From assembly GCA_028726605.1 (NCBI GenBank), contig JAQYPV010000023.1, positions 62,001 through 126,000 of the forward strand: 64,000 bases of DNA. The letters are read 5' to 3'. The translations under genes and the position numbers were made by a program. This document shows, piece after piece, positions 38,803 through 47,720 of the stretch (position 1 is the first letter of the stretch; each line of letters opens with the position of its first letter). The stretch comes from Peptoniphilaceae bacterium. Lineage in GTDB: Bacteria > Bacillota > Clostridia > Tissierellales > Peptoniphilaceae. The notes under the pieces are model-generated. The model did not search any database. It worked only from the letters and a program-made list of their open reading frames with translations, and was not told where the DNA came from.

Positions 38803-39654
38803 TTACGCTTCATGGTCTCGAAGCAGCCCCAAAAACTCAGCCATAACGGCCGCCTCGGCCGCTCGGTTGGTGTCGCTGGTCGCAGCCATTTCCGCCCAGC
38901 GCTGGGCCTGTTCGTAGTCGACTTCCACGCCCTTACCGAGGATGAGGTCGTAGGCCAGCTCGATCATACTGTCCGCATCACCCTGATCGGCGCGCACGAT
39001 GTCCGTCTGTACTTCCAGCGCCGTCGTAAACGGCGCAAAGAAAGCATCCACGTCATCGCCATAGGGCGCAATGGCGGCCTTGAGAAGATCTAAGGCCCGT
39101 TCGTCCGTCCACGTGGAAAATGCCTCTTCCTCTGGCGCGCGCACCTCAGGTGGCGCATCCAAGGCATCCGGGGTTTCAGCGGCAAGGGTTTCGTCGGACG
39201 CCATGTTTGAGGACTCAGCCTCGGCGCTCGCTGTCGGCGCTCCCACCGAATGAGCATCGCCCGCGTCCGTCAATGCGTCCACCGTCGTCTTATAAATATG
39301 CAAGCTCATCCAGAGCGCCGCCACGTCGCCATCGTCCAACTCGTAGGCGTCGCGCAAGAGCGGAAGCATGCCCAACGGCGCCTCGGGATCGTAGTCATAG
39401 CCCGTGTACTCTTGGCGGAAGAGAAGGTAGATGACGTCTTCGAAGGCAAACCCCGAGAGGTCCACGCCCACCGGCGTCAGCGCAATCGGCGGCGTGGGCG
39501 TCGCCCGATGCGCAAAAATGCGTTCGATGTCGGCTGCCGCCGCGTTCACATCCATGGCGTCGTTGTACGTCTGACTGATGGCCTCCATGAGCACCGGCTG
39601 CACGCCAAAGAGGCACGCGTCATGGATGATTTGAGGAAATGCGTAGCGAATCAT
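38803..39654 (-). CDS. hypothetical protein with one Sel1-like repeat
   Basis: ADSMIELAYDLILGKGVEVDYEQAQRWAEMAA resembles a Sel1 repeat; Ala/Glu-rich linker upstream. Confidence 0.65.
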   Translation of the reverse strand: MIRYAFPQIIHDACLFGVQPVLMEAISQTYNDAMDVNAAAADIERIFAHRATPTPPIALTPVGVDLSGFAFEDVIYLLFRQEYTGYDYDPEAPLGMLPLLRDAYELDDGDVAALWMSLHIYKTTVDALTDAGDAHSVGAPTASAEAESSNMASDETLAAETPDALDAPPEVRAPEEEAFSTWTDERALDLLKAAIAPYGDDVDAFFAPFTTALEVQTDIVRADQGDADSMIELAYDLILGKGVEVDYEQAQRWAEMAATSDTNRAAEAAVMAEFLGLLRDHEA

Positions 39655-39663
39655 GCTCCCTCC

Positions 39664-41496
39664 TTACTCGACGGTCACGCTCTTGGCCAGGTTGCGCGGC
39701 TTGTCCACGTCGAGGCCACGCCCCACCGAGACGTAATACGCCATCAGCTGCATAGGCACCACCGAGAGACTCGTCGCCCACAGCGGGTCGATGGCCGGGA
39801 TGGTCGTGATCTCCCCGATGGCGTCAAAGCCGTCCAGGCCTTCCATCACCAACGTGAACACGGCCGCTCCGCGCGTCTTCACTTCCAACAGGTTCGAACG
39901 GATCTTCTCCGACAACGCCGGTTGCGTGGCGATGCCGATCACCGGCGTTCCCTCGTCGATCAGGCTGATGGTGCCGTGCTTGAGTTCTCCCGCGGCATAG
40001 GCCTCCGAATGCACATACGAGATCTCCTTCAGTTTGAGGCTCGCTTCCAAGCACGCCGCGTAGTCCAGCCCGCGGCCCACGTAGTACATGTGCTCGTCGT
40101 TCAAATAGTGCTGCGCGATGGCCTTGTAATCCTCATGATGCTTCAAGATGGCGTCCATCTTGCGCGGGATGCTCTTGAGTTCCCCGAGGAGTTCCTGCAC
40201 GCGCGCCTCGTCGATGCGGCCGAGCGTGACCGCCAAGTCGAGGGCGATGAGATCCATCACCAAAAGTTGACAGCTGTAGGCTTTGGTCGTGGCCACGGCG
40301 ATCTCCGGCCCCGCCACCGTGTAGATGACGCGATCCGCCTCGCGCGCAATGGACGACCCCACGACGTTCACGATGGCGAGCGTCGGCGCGCCCTGCTTTT
40401 TCGCCTCCCGAAGCGCCGCCAGCGAATCCGCCGTCTCGCCCGACTGCGAGATGATGATGACGAGGTCCTTCTCGGACAAAATGGGATTGCGATAGCGGAA
40501 CTCCGACGCGATGTCCACGTCCACGGGAATGCGCGCCAACTCCTCCATGACGTACTTGGACACACAGCCCACGTGGTACGCCGAGCCGCACGCCACGATG
40601 TGCACGCGATCAAACGACTTGTAGAAGTCTGGCGTCATGTGAGAACCCTTGAAGCGAATCCACCCGTTCGTGTCCACGAAGTGGCGCAACGTGTTCGCGA
40701 TGACCACCGGCTGCTCGAAGATCTCTTTGAGCATGAAGTGATCGAAGCCGCCTTTTTCGGCCGCCTCGATGTCCCAGTCGATGTGCGTGAGTTCCAGTTC
40801 AATGGGATGCCCCTCGCCATCGTAGAACTGGATCCCGTCGCGCGAGAGCGTCGCCATCTGGTCGTCATCCATGTAGTAGACGTCACGTGTGTGTTTCAAA
40901 AGCGCCGGTACGTCCGAAGCCAGGTACGCCCGTCCGTCCGCCACGCCCAAAATCATGGGCGAACTCTTACGCATGACCCAGATCTCGCCCGGCCGGTCGT
41001 CGAAGAGAATGGCCAGCGCGTACGACCCGTGAATGGCCGCCTTCGCATGTTTGAGCGCGTCCAGCGCATCGCCCGATTCGCGGTAGTAGTAGTCGATGAG
41101 ATCGATGCACACTTCCGTGTCGGTCTCCGAATAGAACGTGTATCCTTTATCCGTGAGCTCCGCCTTGAGTTCCGCAAAGTTCTCGATGATGCCGTTGTGC
41201 ACGCCCACCACGCGGTCGCCCTTGGAGTGGTGCGGATGCGCGTTGAGCTGGTTGGACTCGCCATGCGTGGCCCAGCGAGTGTGGCCGATGCCCTCCGTGC
41301 CTTGGGGGGCCGCCTCAGCGACCAGCTTCTCCAAATTCGAAAGACGCCCTTTTTCCTTAATCACCTCGATGGCACCTTCGGGATGGCGCACGGCAATGCC
41401 CGCGGAATCATAGCCGCGGTATTCTAATTTCTCTAATCCATCCAATAAAATGTCTGTTGCTTTTTCGTCACCGACATAGCCGACGATACCGCACAT
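39664..41496 (-). CDS. glmS: glutamine-fructose-6-phosphate aminotransferase
   Basis: MCGIVGYVGDEKATDILLDGLEKLEYRGYDSAGIAV; two SIS domains; C-terminal DKPRNLAKSVTVE. Confidence 0.98.
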   Translation of the reverse strand: MCGIVGYVGDEKATDILLDGLEKLEYRGYDSAGIAVRHPEGAIEVIKEKGRLSNLEKLVAEAAPQGTEGIGHTRWATHGESNQLNAHPHHSKGDRVVGVHNGIIENFAELKAELTDKGYTFYSETDTEVCIDLIDYYYRESGDALDALKHAKAAIHGSYALAILFDDRPGEIWVMRKSSPMILGVADGRAYLASDVPALLKHTRDVYYMDDDQMATLSRDGIQFYDGEGHPIELELTHIDWDIEAAEKGGFDHFMLKEIFEQPVVIANTLRHFVDTNGWIRFKGSHMTPDFYKSFDRVHIVACGSAYHVGCVSKYVMEELARIPVDVDIASEFRYRNPILSEKDLVIIISQSGETADSLAALREAKKQGAPTLAIVNVVGSSIAREADRVIYTVAGPEIAVATTKAYSCQLLVMDLIALDLAVTLGRIDEARVQELLGELKSIPRKMDAILKHHEDYKAIAQHYLNDEHMYYVGRGLDYAACLEASLKLKEISYVHSEAYAAGELKHGTISLIDEGTPVIGIATQPALSEKIRSNLLEVKTRGAAVFTLVMEGLDGFDAIGEITTIPAIDPLWATSLSVVPMQLMAYYVSVGRGLDVDKPRNLAKSVTVE

Positions 41497-41702
41497 GTCT
41501 TCTCCTTCCCCGGCGTCTTCGCGCGCCGGAACCTTCTCTCTGAATTAGTTTATTTTACCCCAAACGGAGCACTCCTGCACATGACACCGCGGCGTTTGCG
41601 CTGGATCAGCTTGCAACCTTTTCTGCAAGAGAAGGCGAATTATGCTAGACTTGTCACGGAAAGAAGTCGTTTTCACAAAGACGAAAGGAGCAAAACAAGA
41701 CA

Positions 41703-41987
41703 ATGAAAGTGCAAATTTGTACCGGCACCAAGTGTATGTTTTATGGTGCGGATAATATCATAGACCGCGTCGTCGATCTCAGTGAGAATCTCTCCGAGTA
41801 CCCGGGCATTCCGGAAGACGCCCAGCTGGACATCGAAATCATCCCGTGCAACGACCACTGCAAGGGCAAGGGACGCCACGTGAGCCCCCTCGTCTATGTG
41901 GACGGTGAGGCCATCGAGAAGGCGTCCAGTTCGGCACTCATGGAGCGCATTCTTAACACATTACAGGAGGAGCAAGGACAAACATGA
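41703..41987 (+). CDS. thioredoxin-like [2Fe-2S] protein (NuoE-like Cys pattern)
   Basis: CTGTKC and CNDHC (C-x4-C ... C-x3-C); overlaps the hydrogenase start by 4 nt. Confidence 0.75.
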   Translation: MKVQICTGTKCMFYGADNIIDRVVDLSENLSEYPGIPEDAQLDIEIIPCNDHCKGKGRHVSPLVYVDGEAIEKASSSALMERILNTLQEEQGQT

Positions 41988-43486
41988 GAAGCAGTTATGT
42001 TGACGTCATCAGCATTCGGCGTATGGCTTTCGCGAGTATCGCGCGCATGGCGTACAACAACCGACCGCTGAATCAACTTCACGAAGAAATCTACGCGCAG
42101 CTTCCCGGCGAAGTGGCCCGTTATCGCGAGAACATCTTTCGCGAGCGCGCCGTCTTCGGCGAGCGTCTGCGTTTGGCGCTGGGGCTCGACTCCCGGCCGG
42201 CGGACCAGATCGGCGACGTCACCGAAGGGGTTGAAGATGTCGACATCGACACGCGCTTTTTCAATCCGCCGCTGGTGGACGTCTTAAAGATCGCCTGTGA
42301 GGCCTGCCCCGACCACCACATCCAGATCACCGACAACTGCCGCAAATGTCTGGCGCATCCGTGCAAGAACGTCTGCCCGAAGAACGCCATTTCGGCCGGA
42401 GACGGGAAGATGGTCATTGACCAGAACAAGTGCATCAAGTGCAAGAAGTGCATGATCGAGTGCCCGTATTCGGCCATCGTGGAGACCAATCGCCCCTGTG
42501 CGGCGGCGTGCGGCGTCAAGGCCATCGGCTCAGATTACTTAGGGCGTGCGCAAATCGACGAAGACAAATGCGTCTCTTGCGGCGCCTGCATCAGCGCCTG
42601 CCCATTCGGCGCCATTGCGGACAAATCGCAGATCTATCAGGTCATCAAGGCCATTCAATCAGACGTGCCCATCTACGGCATCATTGCGCCGTCGTTTACC
42701 GGACAGTTCGGCGCGCTCACCAAACCAGAACAGGTGCGCGCCGCCATTCGCGAGCTGGGCTTTAAGGACGTCGTCGAAGTCGGCTTGGGCGCGGACCTCA
42801 CCACAATGAACGAGGCGAAAGAGTTTTTGGAGACGGTGCCGGACGAACGGCCCTTCATGGGCACCAGTTGCTGCTACTCGTGGAAGCTCATGGTGCAGAA
42901 GAATTTCCCGGAGGTGAATCCGCTGATCTCCGAGAGTTCGACGCCGATGGTATACACCGCCCAGCAGATCAAGAAGGCGCATCCGGATTGCAAGGTCGTC
43001 TTCATCGGCCCCTGCCTCTCCAAGAAGTTGGAAGGGTTGCAACCCCACGTGCACTCCTATGTGGACTTCGTCATCACGTTTGAAGAGCTCATGGGCATGT
43101 TCGTGGCTCGTGAAATCGAACCGGCGTCCATCGAGACCGAGGAATCCCTCACCGACGCCTCCAGCACCGGGCGCGGCTACGCGGTGGGCGGCGGTGTGGC
43201 GCACGCCGTGGTGGCCCGCGCCAAAGAGATCGACCCCTCGCGCGAAATCCAAGTCGAAGCCGCGGAAGGCCTCGCCGACTGTGTCATGCTCATGCGCCTC
43301 GCAAAGGCGGGTCGCAAAAACGGCATGCTCTTGGAAGGCATGGCGTGCAAGACGGGATGCATCGGCGGCCCCGGAACGGTCGTCCCACGGCATCGCGCGC
43401 GCAAGGCGAACGCCGCCTTTGCCGCCGCTTCGCCCTTTACGTCGCCTGCCGACAATACGAACATCCCGGACGAAGACAAACCGTAA
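41984..43486 (+). CDS. monomeric [FeFe]-hydrogenase-like protein with N-terminal ferredoxin clusters
   Basis: Multiple 4Fe-4S motifs; H-cluster motifs GTSCCYSWK, IGPCLSKKLE, EGMACKTGCIGGPG. Confidence 0.88.
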   Translation: MRSSYVDVISIRRMAFASIARMAYNNRPLNQLHEEIYAQLPGEVARYRENIFRERAVFGERLRLALGLDSRPADQIGDVTEGVEDVDIDTRFFNPPLVDVLKIACEACPDHHIQITDNCRKCLAHPCKNVCPKNAISAGDGKMVIDQNKCIKCKKCMIECPYSAIVETNRPCAAACGVKAIGSDYLGRAQIDEDKCVSCGACISACPFGAIADKSQIYQVIKAIQSDVPIYGIIAPSFTGQFGALTKPEQVRAAIRELGFKDVVEVGLGADLTTMNEAKEFLETVPDERPFMGTSCCYSWKLMVQKNFPEVNPLISESSTPMVYTAQQIKKAHPDCKVVFIGPCLSKKLEGLQPHVHSYVDFVITFEELMGMFVAREIEPASIETEESLTDASSTGRGYAVGGGVAHAVVARAKEIDPSREIQVEAAEGLADCVMLMRLAKAGRKNGMLLEGMACKTGCIGGPGTVVPRHRARKANAAFAAASPFTSPADNTNIPDEDKP

Positions 43487-43501
43487 TCGACTCAAATGGA
43501 A

Positions 43502-43539
43502 AACGCCCCGGCAACAGTGCGGTCGGGGCGTTGTTTTTT
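43502..43539 (+). terminator. Rho-independent terminator after the hydrogenase
   Basis: AACGCCCCG-...-CGGGGCGTT-GTTTTTT. Confidence 0.9.
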
Positions 43540-43556
43540 AGTCAAGGCGGCGTCCT

Positions 43557-44537
43557 TCAGGACACCTTGAAGATCCCTTTCAGGAAATTCATGGCGAGGC
43601 CCGTCAAGAGACTGGCGATGGCGACGCAGATGGCCATGGCCAGGACGATCATGAGCGCGTTCTTCCCGCGCCCGGCCTTGCTGTCTTTACCGTTGGCCAT
43701 GGCTTTGGCGTGGCGCGCCAACAGCTGCATGGACCCCGTGCCGGACTTCTCCTTCGTCTCCGCCTCCGGCGCCTTTTCTTCCAGCGCGAGTTCTTCCGGC
43801 TTAAAGGGCATCTCCGTCACGCCCAACGCCTCACGCGCCAAGGCGACGTCGCTCACCAACGCGCCGTCGACGCCGAGGCCTTCCAGGCGCGTGATCTGAT
43901 TGCGATCGCGCACATCCATAGACAAGATGGTAAAGCCCTCTTCATGGGCTTTCTCGACCAAGGTGCGCTCCGTGCGTTCGATGGACGGCAGCAAGATCTT
44001 GACCTCGCTCGTCTGCAAGATGTCCACGCGCTCTTCCGTCAGGCGATTCGGCACCCACGCGAGCGGAATCTCGGGGTAGAGCGCGTGCATCTGACGCAGA
44101 CTGTTGAGCCGCCCGGACGCCAAAATCAGACGATTGGGGGCGTCGAAGCCCTCCAACGCTTCAATGCGGTGGATGACCTCTTCCTCCAAATTGGGGTAAA
44201 AAAACGCATCGTTGCACAAGATGATGATGGTCTTGTGCGGCAGAGGCGCCGCCCACGTGAGGTACTCCTCCAGCGACAGCACGTGCTGATTGTACTTGGC
44301 ATACGGCTCCACGAGGCGCGCGCTCTGAATTTCTGCGAGCGTGTGGTGACGCACCAGGCCCACCGCATCCACGGTGCGAGAGAGCGCGTCGTCGTGAATG
44401 ATGACCGGCTGTCGATCCCGCGTCATGTGCACGTCGAGCGCAATGCCCTCCGCGCCGTTCATCAGGGCCTCACGAAAGGCAATCATGGTATTTTGCGGCA
44501 GGACCGTGTGTTCACCGCGATAGGAATAAAGTTTCAT
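43557..44537 (-). CDS. GDPD-fold protein with C-terminal TM; catalytic motifs degenerate
   Basis: MKLYSYRGEHTVLPQNTMIAFREALMNGAEGIALDVHMTRDRQPVIIHDDALSRTV; C-terminal hydrophobic helix ALMIVLAMAICVAIASLLTGLAMNFL. Confidence 0.82.
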   Translation of the reverse strand: MKLYSYRGEHTVLPQNTMIAFREALMNGAEGIALDVHMTRDRQPVIIHDDALSRTVDAVGLVRHHTLAEIQSARLVEPYAKYNQHVLSLEEYLTWAAPLPHKTIIILCNDAFFYPNLEEEVIHRIEALEGFDAPNRLILASGRLNSLRQMHALYPEIPLAWVPNRLTEERVDILQTSEVKILLPSIERTERTLVEKAHEEGFTILSMDVRDRNQITRLEGLGVDGALVSDVALAREALGVTEMPFKPEELALEEKAPEAETKEKSGTGSMQLLARHAKAMANGKDSKAGRGKNALMIVLAMAICVAIASLLTGLAMNFLKGIFKVS

Positions 44538-44556
44538 TCTCCCCTCCCTCGCGAGG

Positions 44557-46494
44557 CTAAGCCTCTTCTTCCAATTGCTCCTCCAAGAGGAACCACTCGT
44601 CCGTCAACGCCTCTTTTTTCTTCTGAATCTGCAACAATTCATCCTGAATGCGCAGGGCGTCTTCGTAGTTTTCGTAGAGCGCGGGGTCGTAGGACTTGCG
44701 CGTGAGTTCTTCTTCTTGCGCCGTCAAATCGTCCAACAGCCGCGTGATCTCCCCGCTACGCGCCCGCAGTTGACGCAGTTCCCTCTTGGCGCGCTGCGCC
44801 TCTTTTTTGTCCTTTTTGATCTGCGTCCTGGTCTTTTCCGCGCTGTCGACGCTCTCCCCGCCACTCTTCTGCGCTTCCTCGAAGGCCAGGAAGGCGTCGT
44901 AATTGCCCGAAACCGTCTCCATTCCCGACGGCGTGAGGTGGTAAATGTCCGTGGCCACGTGATTCAGAAAATAGCGGTCGTGGCTGATGACAAAAACCGT
45001 ACCCTCGTAGTCGATGAGCGCGTCTTCCAGAATCTCCCGGCTCTCGATATCCAAGTGGTTGGTGGGCTCATCCAAGAGCAGCACATTGGCCGACGACAAC
45101 ATGAGCTTCAAGAGCGACAGCCGCGCCTTTTCGCCGCCGGACAAATCGCCGACGAGGCGGAAGATGTCATCGCCCACAAATTGAAACCGTGCCAGATGCC
45201 CGCGCACGGTGAAGTGATCCATCTGCGGATAGCGATCCCACAGTTCGTCCAGCACGGTCTTGTCCAGCGAGAGTTGCCGCTGTTCCTGATCGAAAAAAGC
45301 CACCTTGACCGACGCGCCAAAGGCGATGGCGCCCGCGTCGGCTTCCTGCTGTTTTAAGAGCATGCGGAAAAGCGTCGTCTTGCCCGCGCCGTTTTCGCCC
45401 ACCAGCCCCACGCGCTGGCCCTTGTGCAATTCAAACGAGACGTCTTGAAAGAGCCGCTGGCCGTCGAACGACTTGGCGAGGTCCTTCACGCTCAGCACGT
45501 CCTCTCCGCTCGGGTAGGCCGGCGCCAGCCGAAACTTCATGTGCGCCACTTCCTCGGGCGGCTTGTCCAGACGCACCATCTTGTCCAGCAACTTCTGGCG
45601 AGACCGCGACTGAGCGATGCCGCGCTTGCGCTTGGAGCCGCCCAGTCGCGACAAGCGGTCGATGATCTCCTCCTGGCGCGCAATCTCCTGCTGCTGGTTC
45701 TCATACGCGTGACGCATCACTTCCAGATCCTTCGCGCGCCTTTGGGTGTACTCCTGATACGAACAGTTGTACGCCGTCAAGTGCTCGTGCTCCACCAGGA
45801 AAATGCGCGTGCAGACGCGGTCCAAAAAGTAGCGGTCGTGGGAGATGACCATGAGCGCCCCGCGGAAGTTCACCAGCATGGTCTCCAAAAAGGAGAGCAC
45901 GTCCATATCCAAGTGGTTGGTGGGCTCGTCCAAGAACAAGATGTCCGGACGTCCGCAGAGCATGGACGCCAGCTCCAGACGGGACTTCTCCCCGCCCGAG
46001 AGCACGGACACGGGCTTTTCAAAGTCCTCCTCCGTAAAGCCCATGCCCTTTAAGACGCCCCGAATTTCCGAATCGTAAGAGAGGCCGCCTTCATCCACAA
46101 AGCGCTCCGTGAGGAGCCGATGCCGCTCCATGACGCGCTCTAACTCTTTCGGCGCGTCGGCGAGTTCGCCCATCTGCGCTTCCAGCTCTTTTAATTCCTT
46201 TTCAATTCGGAACGCGCGGTCGTAGGCGTGGCGGCAGAAGACGTAGACGCTTTCGTCGCTTTCAATGCGCACGTTCTGTTTGAGGTAGCCGATGCGCAAG
46301 TCATCGCGATGGTGAATCTCACCGCCATCCGGCGTAAGTTCCCCGACGAGCATCCGCATCAAGGTCGTCTTCCCCGCGCCGTTCGGCCCGATGACGCCGA
46401 TCTTGTCCCCCTCTTGAATGAGAAACGAGACGTCTTCCAAAATGGGACGAACGCCATAACTCTTATGCAGTTGTGCGACGCTCATCTCTGTCAT
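44557..46494 (-). CDS. ABC-F family ATPase
   Basis: Two ATPase domains (GPNGAGKTTLMRML; GENGAGKTTLFRML), two LSGGEK(S/A)R signatures, no TM, C-terminal coiled coil. Confidence 0.95.
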   Translation of the reverse strand: MTEMSVAQLHKSYGVRPILEDVSFLIQEGDKIGVIGPNGAGKTTLMRMLVGELTPDGGEIHHRDDLRIGYLKQNVRIESDESVYVFCRHAYDRAFRIEKELKELEAQMGELADAPKELERVMERHRLLTERFVDEGGLSYDSEIRGVLKGMGFTEEDFEKPVSVLSGGEKSRLELASMLCGRPDILFLDEPTNHLDMDVLSFLETMLVNFRGALMVISHDRYFLDRVCTRIFLVEHEHLTAYNCSYQEYTQRRAKDLEVMRHAYENQQQEIARQEEIIDRLSRLGGSKRKRGIAQSRSRQKLLDKMVRLDKPPEEVAHMKFRLAPAYPSGEDVLSVKDLAKSFDGQRLFQDVSFELHKGQRVGLVGENGAGKTTLFRMLLKQQEADAGAIAFGASVKVAFFDQEQRQLSLDKTVLDELWDRYPQMDHFTVRGHLARFQFVGDDIFRLVGDLSGGEKARLSLLKLMLSSANVLLLDEPTNHLDIESREILEDALIDYEGTVFVISHDRYFLNHVATDIYHLTPSGMETVSGNYDAFLAFEEAQKSGGESVDSAEKTRTQIKKDKKEAQRAKRELRQLRARSGEITRLLDDLTAQEEELTRKSYDPALYENYEDALRIQDELLQIQKKKEALTDEWFLLEEQLEEEA

Positions 46495-46514
46495 GACGTC
46501 TGCGTTCCCCTCCT

Positions 46515-47171
46515 TTACTTGGTCTTATAGTCCTTCAAATTGCCCATGTAGTACACGAGAGAATGCAAGCTCTCGTTCAAATAGACGTTCTCCAGCACCA
46601 CTTTCTTGGGCAACTTGAGATCCACTTGCGCGTAGTTCCAAATGCCCTTGACGCCGGCGTTGACCGCGCGGTTGGCGATGTCCTGTGCCACGTCCTTGGG
46701 CGTCGTGATGGTGAAGATGTCCACCCGTTCCTCTTTGATCGTCTCTTCAAGGGTGTCGATGTGCTTCACCGGCACGCCGCCGATGTCCTGCCCCACGACC
46801 TCCGGTTCCACGTCGAAGATGGCCACCAGGTGGAAGCGGTTTTCGCGGAAGAGCCTGGAATTGGCGAGAGCCACTCCCAAGTGGCCCGCTCCTGCGATGG
46901 CCACGCGGTGAATGCGGTTCAGCCCGATGATCTTCACGATCTCGTCGTGCAGCGTCTGTACGTTGTACCCGTAACCCTGCTGGCCGAAGCCGCCAAAGTG
47001 ATTGAGGTCCTGACGGATTTGGGATGCCGTGAAGCCCGTGATCTCGCTCAGTTTCTGCGAGGAAATGCGCTCCACGCCCTGTTCTGTGAGGGTTGTCAGA
47101 TATCGCAGGTACTTCGGCAATCGTCGGATCACCGCATTGGAAATGGCGTTCGAAGACTGTTTCTCATTCAT
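46515..47171 (-). CDS. rex: redox-sensing transcriptional repressor Rex
   Basis: AVIRRLPKYLRYLTTLTEQGVERISSQKLSEITGFTASQIRQDLNHFGGFGQQGYGYNV; Rossmann GAGHLGVALANS. Confidence 0.97.
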   Translation of the reverse strand: MNEKQSSNAISNAVIRRLPKYLRYLTTLTEQGVERISSQKLSEITGFTASQIRQDLNHFGGFGQQGYGYNVQTLHDEIVKIIGLNRIHRVAIAGAGHLGVALANSRLFRENRFHLVAIFDVEPEVVGQDIGGVPVKHIDTLEETIKEERVDIFTITTPKDVAQDIANRAVNAGVKGIWNYAQVDLKLPKKVVLENVYLNESLHSLVYYMGNLKDYKTK

Positions 47172-47703
47172 AGTTTTCCTCCGGAGTTGGCGACGTGCCG
47201 TCGCGATGAGTGACAGGTGGACATGTTGACGCGCACGTGACCTCCAGTTCCTCCAGCGTCAGCGGCTCTGGCGCGGGATGGCGCATCCAGCGATTGCCGA
47301 TGCCTTTGATGAGGAGCACGTAAACGGAAGCGAGACGCGCGAGCATCCAGAACCGAGAGAAGAGCGCGTCGTCAAAGAAGTCGAAGAACCTAAACGCGTC
47401 GTTCGGAAAGGACTGCCAGACGGTGAACACCGACGGCGTCACGAAAAAGGCGAAGAGGAGTTCCGAAAACACGATGAAGAGATCCATCCCCGTCGCCTCG
47501 GGGCGCAAGAAGAGTTGGACGCCGTGCATGAGCGCCAGGATAAAGACCAGCACTTCGGTGAGATAGAACCCCATGAGCAGGCACGTCAGAATGGCGGGAT
47601 CCGTCAAGTTCAAAAACACCATGCCGCCCATCACGGCCGCCATCAGCAGCAAATTGAGAAGGGTCACCACGGTAAAGGCCCTTCCGATTCGACTTTCGCG
47701 CAT
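47164..47703 (-). CDS. hypothetical membrane protein
   Basis: 179 aa with multiple hydrophobic segments; overlaps rex by 8 nt. Confidence 0.65.
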   Translation of the reverse strand: MRESRIGRAFTVVTLLNLLLMAAVMGGMVFLNLTDPAILTCLLMGFYLTEVLVFILALMHGVQLFLRPEATGMDLFIVFSELLFAFFVTPSVFTVWQSFPNDAFRFFDFFDDALFSRFWMLARLASVYVLLIKGIGNRWMRHPAPEPLTLEELEVTCASTCPPVTHRDGTSPTPEENYE

Positions 47704-47720
47704 GTTCCCTCCTTCCTGGT

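Noticed and set aside
39250-41427. 725-aa + strand ORF opposite glmS
   Set aside because: Entirely antisense to a well-conserved glmS; composition (Arg/His/Val rich) is artefactual.
41497-41640. glmS ribozyme upstream of glmS
   Set aside because: Read on the minus strand; no AGCGCC...GAAC core or recognisable ribozyme pairing, and the space is short.
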